Both the position numbers and the translations under genes were made by a program. The notes under the pieces are model-generated. The model was not told where the DNA came from. It made no database searches and was given only the letters and a program-made list of their open reading frames with translations. DNA of 64,000 nucleotides from Bactericera cockerelli (Eukaryota > Arthropoda > Insecta > Hemiptera > Triozidae). The stretch spans positions 14,783,363 to 14,847,362 of the forward strand of contig CM044967.1 in assembly GCA_024516035.1 (NCBI GenBank), given 5' to 3'. Below are positions 12,513 through 24,300 of this stretch, piece after piece (the stretch's first letter is position 1; each line of letters begins with the position of its first letter).

Positions 12513-13080
12513 TGTAGATACAAAGTTATTGAATTTCAGTTATATGATTAATTGATTAATAAGCATTATTTTTTTTCAACATGGTGTGAGATAATGATAA
12601 ATCTGTTCATGTTCAATCACCTTGTTATTTACTACCCATAGTGACAAATTTTCACAAGATACCTATTATTTTTTAGCTAACAATTCTTGTTGTAGTTTAA
12701 CATATCAAAGCAGAAAGTCGAAACAAATTTTATTTTCTCTCATACCTCTACTATAAATTTTCAACAGTAAGGTATCTATACCCCACGCCTTGTTTGTAGT
12801 TTCCTAGCTAGACTATCCTCCAATTTTTACTTTCCAGTAGGATAATAATAAATGTCATTTCATTAAAGCAAGAAAACGTCCATAACCTCTCCGTTTATCC
12901 GAGGCCTCAACATATTAATTATCAAAAGATCCGCCTTCGACACCGCATCTTTTGGTACATTCACCCCCCTATCTCAATTACTACCCCCCTAGGTGGTTTT
13001 TGTACATTAGCAAAGAACTCGTTATAAAGTCGGGCCTCGTTTATGCGAGACTCAACAAATGATACTCAAATAATGTGTTT
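12513..13080. other. AT-rich intergenic DNA
   Basis: Nothing recognised. Confidence 0.4.
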
Positions 13081-13084
13081 CGAA

Positions 13085-13205
13085 CGAGTTCTATCTTTTG
13101 CCCCCATGTCCAGGGTTCGATTCCCATTCACAGCGCAGTATGTCGTAGTCAATATCATACGTGTGTAATGTTCATTCTTCGTCGAATTGAAACAACAACA
13201 ACAAA
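13085..13205 (+). mobile_element. Partial tRNA-like SINE head (family F)
   Basis: A B-box match, CAGGGTTCGATTCCC at about 13111-13125, is followed by non-tRNA sequence and an AACAACAACAACAAAG tail near 13192-13206. No convincing A box precedes it, so it is a decayed or 5'-truncated SINE and not a tRNA gene. Confidence 0.5.
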
Positions 13206-13228
13206 GTTAAAGTTAGAGTAAAATTCAA

Positions 13229-13292
13229 TGATCTTGATGGGAATCGAACCGAGGACTTGAGTCCAGCGTACAGACTGCGATGCTCGGATTCC
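13229..13292 (-). mobile_element. Partial tRNA-like SINE head on the opposite strand
   Basis: The reverse complement contains CTCGGTTCGATTCCCATC, a B-box match, with a preceding degenerate tRNA-like stretch. It faces the plus-strand fragment at 13085-13205, suggesting two independent insertions or an inversion. Confidence 0.45.
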
Positions 13293-14461
13293 AGTATGCT
13301 AATGAGTTCAGTCACACTGTACAACCAGACTATTGTTGGAGCTTGGATTTAATGAGGAGAAGGATAACAACGATGCTCATTAGTATGCTGCAGGTGATTA
13401 CAAATGGAGGAAACCACATTCTTGTCGGGTTTGGTTCGATGGTTGCACATAATGATTCCAAAGCAGTCAGGAAATTTACGGAATAATTATTACCAATTAA
13501 AAAATGTGAACAATTAAATACATTGGATGTTTGAATTTCAAGACAATCATCATAGGTTAAATTCAATTGTCTCGCTTTCGAATCCCATCCATGTACATCA
13601 AAGTTATTCCGAGAAGACTGAAAGTTTCTTATGAAAAAGGCAATAACAGTTTCTTAGGAGGTAATGACTAGATGTCTCATACTCCGGTTCCGTATTAGTC
13701 TTAAATCAGTCACTTTTGTTGAATCATGATTGGAGTTTAATTGAGGAGTAGATACCGTTTTGATTAGTTATTGTTAATGAAATGAAACTGGTGTGAATAA
13801 TGTAAAGTTCACTGAACCCTTGTTCATTTTCGCCTAGTACTTTCGCGTCCTTTATTTTTTGCTAAAAATTCTTTTTTTTAAATATAAAGAAAATGTCTGA
13901 AAAAATTTAAATTTGTCTCATACTCACTAAAACAAAAAGTATCTATACCACCTTTAATGTATTTCCTGCTTACACCCATCCTATAAAAAAGGAAAGTAAT
14001 AGGATCACCCAAAAAATTCTTATATTGAAAGATAATAAAAATGCACCATTGAAACACAATTACTCCAAGTTTACCTCGAGGGAGAGAGTAAACTTCTCAA
14101 AGTAAACGGTATTAAATTAAATTCAAAAACATTAAAGTAGATTTATTGTAATAAATAAATTTATTTAATTTAATTTTCGAGTAATTTGGAAAAATAAATA
14201 CGACAAGTGTAAACACATAAAAAATGGAAAAATTTAAATAATAAAAAAGTGGAAAAGATCGTCTGTAGATGATTTCCAATAGATCGCAAATGATATTGCT
14301 CACGCTCAAAATTAATTTGTATCAGGAGAAGAGTTAGAACAATCAAATTAGGACAGTCAAAGTGCTACCCAAACTAAAATGTGTTTCGAAAATAGTTCAT
14401 ATTTTTTTAGATAGACTTAAATTTTCAATTTGGGGCCTATATCTCAATCATTCTACAACTT
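13293..14461. other. AT-rich intergenic DNA with a small repeat shared with 4728
   Basis: No gene is supported. Overlapping frames on both strands at 13280-13566 have no motif. On the minus strand at about 13980-14020, GGGTGATCCTATTACTTTCC resembles the plus-strand text at 4728-4750, so both are probably remnants of one repeat. Confidence 0.4.
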
Positions 14462-14612
14462 ACCGACCTCAGTAGCTTGATCGATAAGGCGGCGGACTTG
14501 TAACCTCGAGGTCGGTGGTTCAAGTCAGGGTTTCAGCGTAAATATAGTAAAGCGAGTTTGAGTAATTGTGACATAACGAAAGTGATCAACACAAATATGA
14601 TAACTTACTAAA
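14462..14612 (+). mobile_element. tRNA-derived SINE, family C
   Basis: ACCGACCTCAGTAGCTTGAT starts a tRNA-like head. GATAAGGCGGCGGACTTGTA and the B box GGTGGTTCAAGTC follow. The body reads TAGTAAAGCGAGTTTGAGTA, GTGACATAACGAAAGTGATC and AACACAAATATGATAA. The same layout recurs at 31880, 60794 (minus) and, more decayed, at 23052, 34580 and 61582. Confidence 0.8.
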
Positions 14613-15923
14613 AACATTCTACAACTTACATGTTAGTTTGCAATTTAGATATTCTGGCAAATGAACATAGTTGAACTTCCAATTTTCATTCGTGGTTTAT
14701 CAAGTACACATCTTTTTATTTTTCCAGAGGGCTGTTGCTTGCTAATTTCAGTTTCATCTGTCTGAATTTCTAAGTTGTGAATTGACTTGTAACTTGAGAT
14801 CCCTGAAGCTAATATTGATTTAAAGATAGGAGAAAAAAAAAAATTTCCAAATGCCTTTTTTAAATTAGGTAGTATTATTACGAAAGTTGCTTTTATAAAA
14901 AAAAATATAAAAACCGAAGGTGCATCCCATACATGAGAAATATACTAAATGCTTTATTGCTCATGCTTATTAAATTTTCAATAATAGTTTTTCTAATTTT
15001 CATGTTCTTGAATAGAGATAGTAAGTGAGTCAGTGTCTCCCTAAATAGGCAAACCCGAATTGATTATTTTCAATTTAATCTTAATGGCATCATATTATGT
15101 AAATGTCAAATATGTGGTGTTTAAAAAAGTAGATCAAAGGGTAACTCTCATGTTATGGTGACATAAACACAGGGAGCATACTCTCTGTTTTTTTTTTAAT
15201 TTATGTTAAATCTTTATTTTACAAAAGTCAAACAGGCTGTTGTAAAACTTTTGGTCCAAAATTAAAATTTTAAATAGCGTACTTAATGTGCGTTATTTTG
15301 ATCAGATAAAAAGATAATGGTTTAAAAGATTGATAGTTGGATAGGCTTTTAAAATAAGAAATGGTTTTGATTATCTTCTAAAGGAAAAAAAACGAAGCTT
15401 ATAGGTACGGATTTTCATAGCAAGTGCAATTTTATTTTAGATTCGGCAAATAAATATTATTATACTTGTAGCTTAATCGGTTTCCATGCACATCAATTTG
15501 ATCAATTGTCAATAAGGTAGTGATGTTAAATAAACAATCCAATGTGCGTGTTTGAAACTCTTGACTCTTCATTTTGTTAAAAAATAATATTAATACTATT
15601 TATAATATATATTTTCAAAGCCCCTAAAAAGAAACAGGTGTGCCATATAATACCAAGTACCTACCCTCATACATCATTTACCCCTTCTATTTCTTCAAAT
15701 TAGATACTAAAACATAACCCTTGCTTGTTTGTCCAATGCTACCTAATCGAACATGGAAAATTCAATATCATTATAATTTTAATGTGTTTTGTTTGTACAT
15801 AAATTCAGAAAGATCCTGGTTAAATGGTTAAAACTAACAATACTAAAATGTTCAAAATATGGCACCTACATGAATATTGAAGTTCAGCACTGAGCTCAAA
15901 AAAAGAAACTTCGAAACTCCACG
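14613..15923. other. AT-rich intergenic DNA
   Basis: Nothing recognised. Confidence 0.4.
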
Positions 15924-16011
15924 TGATAATACGTCTTGGGCTCACTTCTGGAATATGGTGACTTATTTGTCTTTATCGGGAAATATAAATAAGGTGATAT
16001 TATTATTATTT
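15924..16011 (+). mobile_element. SINE family A, 3' fragment
   Basis: Only the 3' half is present: ATAATACGTCTTGGGCTCAC, then GGAATATGGTGACTT, CGGGAAATATAAATAAGGTG and an ATTATTATT tail. The 5' truncation is typical of incomplete reverse transcription. Confidence 0.75.
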
Positions 16012-16728
16012 TAAATACATTACGGTAGCTGACGATATAGAAGGACATGTTAATCCAAAAGCAATACCTAGTGTAAATGTAAATATTCAAACTAATGGTA
16101 AAGTAAAAAAATGCACTTAATTAAGATAGATTTAGAACAATGAACGTCGGAGCACATGACCATTTCACAACAACAGAAGGTACAAAACTTGAGAGGTCAT
16201 CGAACAATGTTGGATAGTCAAAAAAACAGTTCATAATTTTTGAGAGAAGATTTTTGGATGATTAATGGTTGTCTACAGGGCGATGGGGCACATGCTAAAA
16301 TAATTATTTCAAGTTTTAAAGTGGGGAAATACTCGATTCAGACCGATATACAAAGTTTTTTTAGTGGTATTTTCTAGTAGTAATTAGCAGGGTACTAAGT
16401 TCAATGGGGTTCTCTTACACAATGACATCTGAACATCTGTTGGCTCTACTCTGTACCTATTAATTGTTGTACAACCTATGACTTTTGTATCATGTACCTA
16501 CTTATTTCCCCCTATAATTCTTCATACATAATATGCCATCTCCCTATTTTACGTAATTTATAATTTATGCTAATCTAAATAACATGATGTAAATGTAAAC
16601 TTCATTTACTTTGGAACATACCAAATATTAATCATTATTTTTGGCTTTTTTGTGGTACATTAGCAGTATTAGCACTTTTTAATTATACCTCTAAAATCTG
16701 GCCTACCTAATATTAATACAACTGTGTT
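16012..16728. other. AT-rich intergenic DNA
   Basis: Nothing recognised. Confidence 0.4.
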
Positions 16729-16905
16729 GTAGAGGCGTCACTCTGTGAATCCAGAGGTGGCGGGTACGAAATCCATCCAGGCCAGGACAAGTCATCCTCC
16801 CATTTGGTATTTTTAACACATAGAAATACGTCTTGGAATACCTCCTGGAATAATGGAACCTCAATAGTCCTAATTGGGCAGTATAAATAAGGTGATATTA
16901 ATATT
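16729..16905 (+). mobile_element. SINE family A, diverged copy lacking the A box
   Basis: It starts inside the head at GTAGAGGCGTCACTCTGTGA and passes through a degenerate B-box region (GGGTACGAAATCCATCC). It then shows the family body (CATTTGGTATTTTTAACACA, GGGCAGTATAAATAAGGTGA). Substitutions throughout make it one of the older copies. Confidence 0.75.
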
Positions 16906-18019
16906 TCTCTTTAACATGACTGGCTTGAACCTTTGTAGTCATTATAGGCATCTATTACTTTTCTCGTAAGTTTATCAAGCCACCTCGTTACAGTGCGTTT
17001 CTCAATATTGTTGCAAGGAATTCATCATCAATTCCCCAAATGGATTCAAATCTATTTCTTCTCAGTGACAAAGCTTCCTTAAAACTGAAATTTCAATTTT
17101 ACAATAAACAAAACTACCACAGTCAAAATATTTTGCTCATTTCTCGTTTCATCTGTTATATTATTGAAAATTTTCATTTTTACATAACTCATTAGGCTGG
17201 TTTTCCAACCTTTTTTTTGCATTTTTATCTCTTCTAATTATATTAAATTACTTCACATTTATTTCAATTTCATCGTTTTTTCCCCCTTTGCCTGTTTTCC
17301 CAGTCAGTATATTGCTGATGCATGCGTTTTTTTCCATTTCAAACATGTCTGGTGCCTGTATGAGTAATGTCACATGTCAGTCTTTTTACGACTTTTCATT
17401 AGTTTTGCTTTTTGTCACTCCAATTTTTTAATAGTTATTATTTTTTTTGTAAAATGAAAGCAAGTGATGATCTGGTAGGCAGGGATATGTTTGTGTTATT
17501 AGTTTTTGTGTCCTCCATTACCATAAATGTGTTCGGTGTGAGAGGAAATGATTAAAATCCGGTAGGTTGGTATTTCATCCCATCTGTGCTTTGTCAATTT
17601 CAAGTTTTAAATAAAAAGCGAGACCCACAAGGTTTAACTTCTGTCACGAGTTTAATACTAATACGGCCTGGGTCAGAGATTTTAATTTGTGATTTGGACA
17701 TTTTAATAGATCGGTGACCCATTACATTATTTCTGGGGGTTTTTTCTAAAAGAAATTATTCCTATGTGCTGCGTCCAGTATTTAGAACTGTTGTACTCAA
17801 TCGGGTACCCAAGAATAAAATACCTACTCTGTAGCCTGATGGCTCTGGTAAAAAAGGACTTAGTAGTGAATTTTTTTTTGTCAATTTTAAATTAGTGCGA
17901 TATTGAAAACCTCTTAGTGCGACTTGATTTTGGTTTTTAAATCGAATAAGTTATAACACATAACACAGTGAGTTGAATTGGTATTGAAGAGTCTTTCACC
18001 TTATTACTTTCTTCCACGA
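16906..18019. other. AT-rich intergenic DNA
   Basis: Nothing recognised. Confidence 0.4.
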
Positions 18020-18125
18020 GTACTTGGGGTTGGACTTGATCAACTTTCTCCTTATGATTGAGCTTGGTTTGTTCTGTCACGCCTACTTCCACATTTTACG
18101 GCTGGATGCCTTTTCTAACGCTAAA
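18020..18125 (-). repeat. Dispersed repeat G, copy 1 (probable LINE 3' debris)
   Basis: Plus-strand landmarks ACTTGGGGTTGG, GAGCTTGGTTTG and CATTTTACGGCTGGATGCC recur in the same order at 24165-24300. The reverse-complement phrase GGCATCCAGCCGTAAAATG resembles 3' regions of invertebrate LINE-related repeats. The minus orientation is inferred from that resemblance. Confidence 0.4.
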
Positions 18126-19888
18126 CCCAGTCAAAGAGGCACATGATTTGTCTTTTGGCCAAACATGGTACCATATTTTTTTTAAATGTCCCCCAGCGAG
18201 GCAAGAAACTCTGCAAATTGGAAGTAAAACTGTAAAAAAATGTATTTATTTGAAATTACAAAACGCATTTATATTACTTTTTTTTCAATAAACCTTGACA
18301 CAAAATTTCCTAAACCAGCGCTCCATCAAGCTGTTTCGACATGAAAGCATTGTCAAAACAATCAGAAGAAAAATTCCAAATACCTAAATTGCAAATTTTC
18401 ACAGTAGGAGTAAAATTGAAATCAAAGAACCATTTGCACCCATGCCAAATATTTTTAACCGTAATGTTCAATTCGCAGAAACTTTTATCGGAAACTAAAA
18501 GGGAAACTTATTTTACCTTCAGGTGATATCTATTTATTTACATTGTTGACTTAAAAAAGGCAGCAATTTGTATTGGGGCTATAATTAGGTATTATTAACA
18601 AAGGTTTTCAAAGACCTCTTGCAGATTTTTGCAATGCATTTTCAATCCTTACAAAAGCTTCGATTATCAGGATAAATGAAAAAGGTTGATACATAATTGA
18701 ATTTCGCGAACTCTTCTTTGGCTTCTATGTACATTGCGAATTCGCATCTTTCATATTTTTATCAATATGGGGTTACCTCCTTTTGTGCTATACATGTAGC
18801 TTCCTACTAAAAGGGCTAGTTTGTGCATTATTATATTCATCCCGCTGTTTCGGTTCTTGTTAATTATTGTATTATTGTTGAAGCGCGAGTGACTTATTAA
18901 ATAATATTGTAATTGTTTTGTCTCGTCACGTGTTAAACACACGTTTTAAAATTTTCTCTGCAGCTTCAAATCCTGCAACATGGTTTCGAAGAAAAAAGTG
19001 GTTTGTTACTCTCTCATTCATAATAATCAAATAAAAAGTTGTAATTTATAAAGGGTTTGTGATCTTCAGACGTAGGTATATGTATCAGGTAATAAGACTT
19101 GATAAATTTCGACAAGTGTGGAAATTCATGAGCACAAATTCCAATGTATGGGTGTTTTAACTATTATACAATTTGAGATCTTAATATAATATATCTTGAT
19201 TGCATGGTTGAAATGGTCTAGTGTACCCTCCACTGAAGGGAATTATTAATATTTATTTAATAGAAAGACCTGTTCATGACATAGAAAGCATCACTGAAAG
19301 TGTGAAAGAACCTCGTGCTGTCCTCAGCTTTCTTCACAAGAGGTGTCTGAAGTCTGCACTCATATTTCCATCATCTTCAATTCTCATCCGTGTATGAAAA
19401 CAAATTTCTGTTTGTTGTTTTTTTTTTTCATGCAAAGTGTCCCGTGATGTTTCGAAAATTCACCGTGTTTTTTCTTGCCAAACGTATTTTTCCATCGACA
19501 CGTGAGCTCAAATGTATTTGTTCGCGGCGTGAAGCCGACTCTCTAAGGGGCGCTTTTCTCAATGGATCTTTCCTTTCCCTGTGTCGAAAGAAAAATTACA
19601 TTCATATTTGGCGAACGTATGTAAAATATTTTCACTTTTTTTCCGTGCTCGTCGCCTGTCTGTTCAGAGATGATCTTTTATGATGTATCCCTTTTGTTAA
19701 TTGAATTAATACATCAGCCATAGATAGCATCCCTGCGGTGTTCTTTCGTTCATTTTGTGCCAAAGTGACATTGACAGAACTAGGGTTGCCTGAAGTTTTT
19801 TGATATGTTCTATGGGTAGGTATGTGTAAAATTTAATAGATAAAACACGGAATATTTTTTCCGCCACTTTTAGTTCAAAAGAGTTTCG
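18126..19888. other. AT-rich intergenic DNA
   Basis: No gene is supported. Short frames at 18341 and 19390 have no motif. Confidence 0.4.
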
Positions 19889-19990
19889 AAGGACAGCGAG
19901 GTTAGGACTTGCATGTGACCATTCGAGTTGGAACCCTTCCGATGTTAACTCAGGCTGGGTCAGGTAAATGTGGGTAGCTAGTTTGTTATT
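19889..19990 (+). mobile_element. Decayed 5S-rRNA-derived SINE fragment
   Basis: GGACAGCGAGGTTAGGACTT then GCATGTGACCATTC aligns with the 5S 3' half of the element at 58449 (box C region). It runs on into the shared non-5S body as CTCAGGCTGGGTCAGGT and ATGTGGGTAGCTAGTTTGT. The first 60 or so bases of the 5S part and most of the body are missing. The shared body shows this is a second member of the same SINE family and not an independent 5S pseudogene. Confidence 0.7.
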
Positions 19991-20727
19991 TTTTTTAGCG
20001 TATGTTAAAGAAATGTAAGGCAATAATAATAATATCGTAGCTCTGGTTGAGGGTATTGCTTTTCTCTAATAATCTTAGAAATCAAAATTATATTATTTTC
20101 TTCTACTTAGACCGATCAAGCCGTGGTAGAAGTACCTAAAACCACAAGAAAATTGCTATGGTTATGCTTCACAGCAGGAGCTTAGCAATTATTCTTCATA
20201 AAAATACACATTATATTTCACAGCAACGGCTAAGTTCCTTGATTGCAGTTTAATTTTCTTTTTAAGTTAGCACATGATTTTGATAGCTCAATTTCTCACC
20301 AATAAGATATGGCTGAAAAAAAACATAAATTGAGTTCTGAATGAAGTAATGAAAACTTGATCACTTTTGAAAACGGTCTAAACATAAAATTTCGATACTA
20401 CTTTCTTTATTACAAATTGCTTTCTAGAATAAATAGGCTCGATATAATGTTTCAAATGAGAGTGTAAAATTGCAATTAAAAGTGCAAAATAAAAATTAAA
20501 CAAGTGCTGAGGAATAGTTTGATTCCCTTTTTGAAAACCTGTATCTTTGTTCAGAAGAGATTAAATTCAAGTTATAAAACAGCAATCAATTTAGAGCTGT
20601 ATTTGATGGAGTTTCGAAAACTCACATAAATCAGAACTACTAATTTCTCAGAGATATAATACCAATATTTTAATAAAAAGGTAATAATAATTGCGATCAA
20701 ATTTTATGGTACATTATGGAGTGAGAG
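19991..20727. other. AT-rich intergenic DNA
   Basis: Nothing recognised. Confidence 0.4.
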
Positions 20728-20755
20728 AACCTTTGAAATCTTCATTTCAAAGGTT
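20728..20755. repeat. Perfect 12-bp stem, 4-nt loop hairpin
   Basis: AACCTTTGAAAT at 20728-20739 is perfectly complementary to ATTTCAAAGGTT at 20744-20755, with loop CTTC. The role is unknown. It could be a snapback scar. Confidence 0.7.
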
Positions 20756-21234
20756 AAGACATTAAATAGTAGTTAGTCAGATCAAACACAATTACATTAG
20801 CTTTTTATAATTTTGAATCGGTGTGTATAAACCAGGATGTTGACATACGAGTAAAACACCATATCCTAATAAAAGGTAGAAGTATTGCAGTAATGTTAGG
20901 TAGTACGCACTAGTTGATTTATCACAGTTTCAACTAGATTCGTTTATGATCAATAAAATACCCCTCTAAGACATTTAATATGTGTGGAAATTGAGTTGAT
21001 AACACGGCTAAAAAGTGATTCCAAGGATTATAGAATGATGTACTTAGAAATTTTACTGTTGATCTCATAATCAGATCGCTTCTTTGTTTAAGTGGCAAGT
21101 TTTGATTTTGTGCTCAAAAGAATCAAATTTGATCTCACGGCTTGAATCTCGATTTTTAGACTTTCAATAAAAGTGGGTTGTAAAAATCAAGGAATCGAGA
21201 CACTGATTTAATTTGTTTCCTTTTTATTTTTATT

Positions 21235-21285
21235 TGCAATGTCAGCTTGAGATTTTGGATGTCAAAATCTAAAGCTGACATTGCA
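21235..21285. repeat. Long near-perfect hairpin, 23-bp arms, 5-nt loop
   Basis: The left arm (21235-21257, starting TGCAATGTCAGCTT) pairs with the right arm (21263-21285, ending AAGCTGACATTGCA). There is one mismatch, and the loop is GATGT. The loop is short for an animal microRNA precursor, so a foldback scar or a minimal MITE is at least as likely. Confidence 0.75.
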
Positions 21286-21639
21286 TTTAAATATGATGGT
21301 AATACCCATGATGTTATTTTGCAATGAACTAGTTGCACATGCATTATTCTTTGCAAGATTGCTAGATAGGCCGCAAAGTAACCACTTTCATAACTAAATC
21401 CACCATCACACATTGGCAGAATCAAGTAAAAAGCTTGCAAAGACTAACACAAAAAAGATTAATACACAAAAATACAATACTTTTCTTATTATTGGATAAG
21501 GAAAGTAAAAATAAGATAATAATAATAATAAATGTGTTTCTTTGTGTTATTATATCACAATTTGTACTGGGTAGCGTAGAATTATAGGACTTTTCCTTAT
21601 CTTTTAATATCCTAATATCATGTTTAGCTCACATGAAAG
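21286..21639. other. AT-rich intergenic DNA
   Basis: Nothing recognised apart from an AAT microsatellite near 21515-21530. Confidence 0.4.
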
Positions 21640-21785
21640 CAGCTATTCATTTTTCCTCACGCGGTATGAGTGGACCCCGAACACCCAAGAACAGAGCAGA
21701 AAAAATCCTGTCCCGCTGGGGATCGAACCCTGGTCACCGTGCGTGCAATGCCTAGCGCGCTAACTCACTCGGCCACGGTGATTTA
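21640..21785 (-). mobile_element. tRNA-like SINE head (family E)
   Basis: The reverse complement reads CACCGTGGCCGAGTGAGTTA with GCGCGCTAGGC (A-box region), then CAGGGTTCGATCCCCAG (B box) and CGGGACAGG. A non-tRNA body follows. The head lacks a full acceptor stem pairing and has an attached body, so it is a SINE and not a tRNA gene. It occurs once in this window. Confidence 0.6.
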
Positions 21786-22814
21786 AGTAAAAATAAGATG
21801 ATAAAGAGAAGTCATTAAAAAAAAGTGATGTTGACGAAGAAAGAAGTACAAGAAGAAACACATGATGATGGATGAAGAATTAGACCTATCCACATACATG
21901 CCATGGTGAACGATGGACAGAAAACTATTTGATGTTGCAACATCGAACTTCACATCAAATGTATTCAAATGCAATCTCTTGTAATAAAAAAATAATAAGC
22001 GATAGGTAAAAATTTTATGGCCATTAGAAAAAAATCTATGACGAAAGAGTTACAATGGTCAGAATAATAAATGCACAATAGAAGCCTAATGATGTCCATC
22101 ATTCTTCTTTAACTTAACCTTTTCCTGCACTAACTTGGAGATAGTATTTGCTTCGTAAAGTCTAAATCACCAGTTCTTTCGAATTAAATTAATATCACAA
22201 CTAATCTTCTGCAGTGCATAAAATTCATTACTCTTATAAAATTAGGATAAGAGTAATCCAATTCGTTATATTATTTCGTAGATGACACAGAAAAACAATG
22301 TGAAAGTTTTTTCTTCTAAAAAGCATTATTCTAAATTGGAATCCAAATAAAAAGTAATCTGAAATCAAAATTTGGAAGTGGAAAATAATAAGGAAATGAG
22401 AAAATTTCAGTACTCGTATTAGTCAATATTTTCATTTGTTCTTCTCAACTCTCACAGCGTGTGAAATTTCTTTCTTTCTTTCTTTTTCTACTTAAAAAAT
22501 CTTATTTCTACTTTAAAATATGAAAAAGCTAATGCATAAACATCTTTTTCATTGTTCTTGAATTTCCTTCTATTGTTGTCGATAAGGAACGCTTAGGTCT
22601 TATTTCCCTTTAAAAATTTCCTCTTGTGATCGGAAAGCATTTCTTATGATAGTAAGTAATGTGAAAGAAAGCCACTCTATAGGTTTCTTGTTTCCTTTGA
22701 AATATATCTGGTGTAAGTGCTTTGCTTTCACGCGAGATAGTTGAAGATTTTTTGTTATTTTATTACACATGCACATTGATATTTTTAACATAACGTGATG
22801 TCTTCTTACAAGGT
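21786..22814. other. AT-rich intergenic DNA
   Basis: Nothing recognised. Confidence 0.4.
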
Positions 22815-23025
22815 GACCTTGATCCTTGATCTGTGGATCGGATCCCACCCAATGATTGGAGTTTTTTCTCTTTTTCTTTGATTCTCATTCAGTTGAGTAT
22901 GTGAAAAAATAATAATTATAATAATAATAAGACTCAGAGGGTTAGGTGGTAGAAATTTAGAAAATACTTTGAGTATTAACATCGCCTGCACCTCACCTTC
23001 CACTAAATAGTATTATTCTTATTAC
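22815..23025 (+). mobile_element. SINE family B with a degraded head
   Basis: The remaining head is GATCGGATCCCACCCAATGA. It is followed by the body markers AATAATAAGACTCAGAGGGT, TAACATCGCCTG and TTCCACTAAATAGTATTATT. The A box is not recognisable. A family C copy starts only about 27 bases after its tail. Confidence 0.7.
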
Positions 23026-23051
23026 TTTTTACCGCAAAATGAGCGTAATGG

Positions 23052-23185
23052 AACCGAACTCAGTATTTTTATTGACAAGGCGTTAGACCTGCAGTCTGGA
23101 GGTAACAGGTCGGTGGTTCGAGTCCCATGTCAAACAAAAATTTTGTAATGTGAAATTGAGTAGTACTAATCAACTAAAAAAAACC
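23052..23185 (+). mobile_element. SINE family C, diverged copy
   Basis: ACCGAACTCAGTATTTTTAT, then GACAAGGCGTTAGACCTGCA, the B box GGTGGTTCGAGTCCC, and a body with GTGAAATTGAGTAGTACTAA. It lies immediately downstream of a family B SINE in the same orientation. Confidence 0.65.
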
Positions 23186-24164
23186 TCAATCCTCACATAT
23201 TTTATGTGAATTTGGCTGAACTGCTTGCATATTTACAAGCAACTTTTATTTTTAAGGAAGTTTTGTGAAGTTCTAAAACTTTTTGAATTCATTTCGTTCC
23301 AACATTTTGAAAACACAAAAAGAAAAAAAAATGTAAGAAAGCTCCTGAAAAATAATTTTAATAATGGGTATCATCAATGTAATGATCGCTTTCCTTTCTT
23401 TGGCTTTCAAAAGTCAATACATTTTTGTACCTTCTTCTAAATCTAAATGACTGTATTGTCCTCATTTGTTGTTAAAAAGAAAAAAATCTTCGAAATCAAA
23501 CATTAAAATAAATGGGCGTACATCTGGAGTATTTTGATTTTGTTTTGTTTTGAGGTTTGCATGATTCCATTTATATCGAAATGATACCATTAAAATTATT
23601 GAAAAAAAGAAGAGAAATTTTTAGCCTAAAATTAAAGTCAGTATTAGAAAAGTATGGACAGTTTTTTTTCTGACCGAACGCAGTTAGCTTTATTTTATAC
23701 CAAATGATTTGTAAATTAACAATTAATATCATAGTAATATAAAAATAATTAATATTACAAAATATTTTCACTATAGAATATTGGTACACTACATTTCTTA
23801 GTTTACCGAGCCGTCCCCAAATTAATACACCAGGAATAGTTGCATCGTCTAAAGAAACATAATAAAAATTCAAATTATTAACCCCTTCTTTTGACTGTTG
23901 AACTTGTTAGGAAATCATCTTGACCTCTTCTTTGTGAAACTCCCCGTTTAGGATTTTTATCACCTGATCAGATCATACTCGACTAAATTAAGTTCACATA
24001 TACTCTAAGAAATTCTGGTATTATTATTATCATTCAGATTAGAGGCAAATCAATGCATGATTTCCAGAACGGATCTTTTTCAACATACCTACTTACTTTT
24101 TCATTATTAACAAACAGTTTAAGAAATTCGTAACCTTCCTTTTTTATTTTGCCTTTATCCAAAT
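23186..24164. other. AT-rich intergenic DNA
   Basis: Nothing recognised. Confidence 0.4.
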
Positions 24165-24300
24165 ATACTTGGGGTTGGCATTGTTCATGTTCAACCTCTT
24201 CTTTTCGGTTGAGGTTGGTTTTTTTTTGATCATTCTGTTTTCATATTTTACTGTTGGATGGTCTTCCCCACGCCATTCTTGTTCATGGCGCCAATTTTTT
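24165..24300 (-). repeat. Dispersed repeat G, copy 2
   Basis: ACTTGGGGTTGGCATTG, GGTTGAGGTTGG and CATATTTTACTGTTGGATGG mirror the order of landmarks at 18020-18125. It probably derives from the same LINE-like 3' region. Confidence 0.4.

Noticed and set aside
21235..21285. microRNA precursor
   Set aside because: The loop is only 5 nt and the arms pair almost perfectly without typical bulges. There is no evidence of conservation in the sequence alone.
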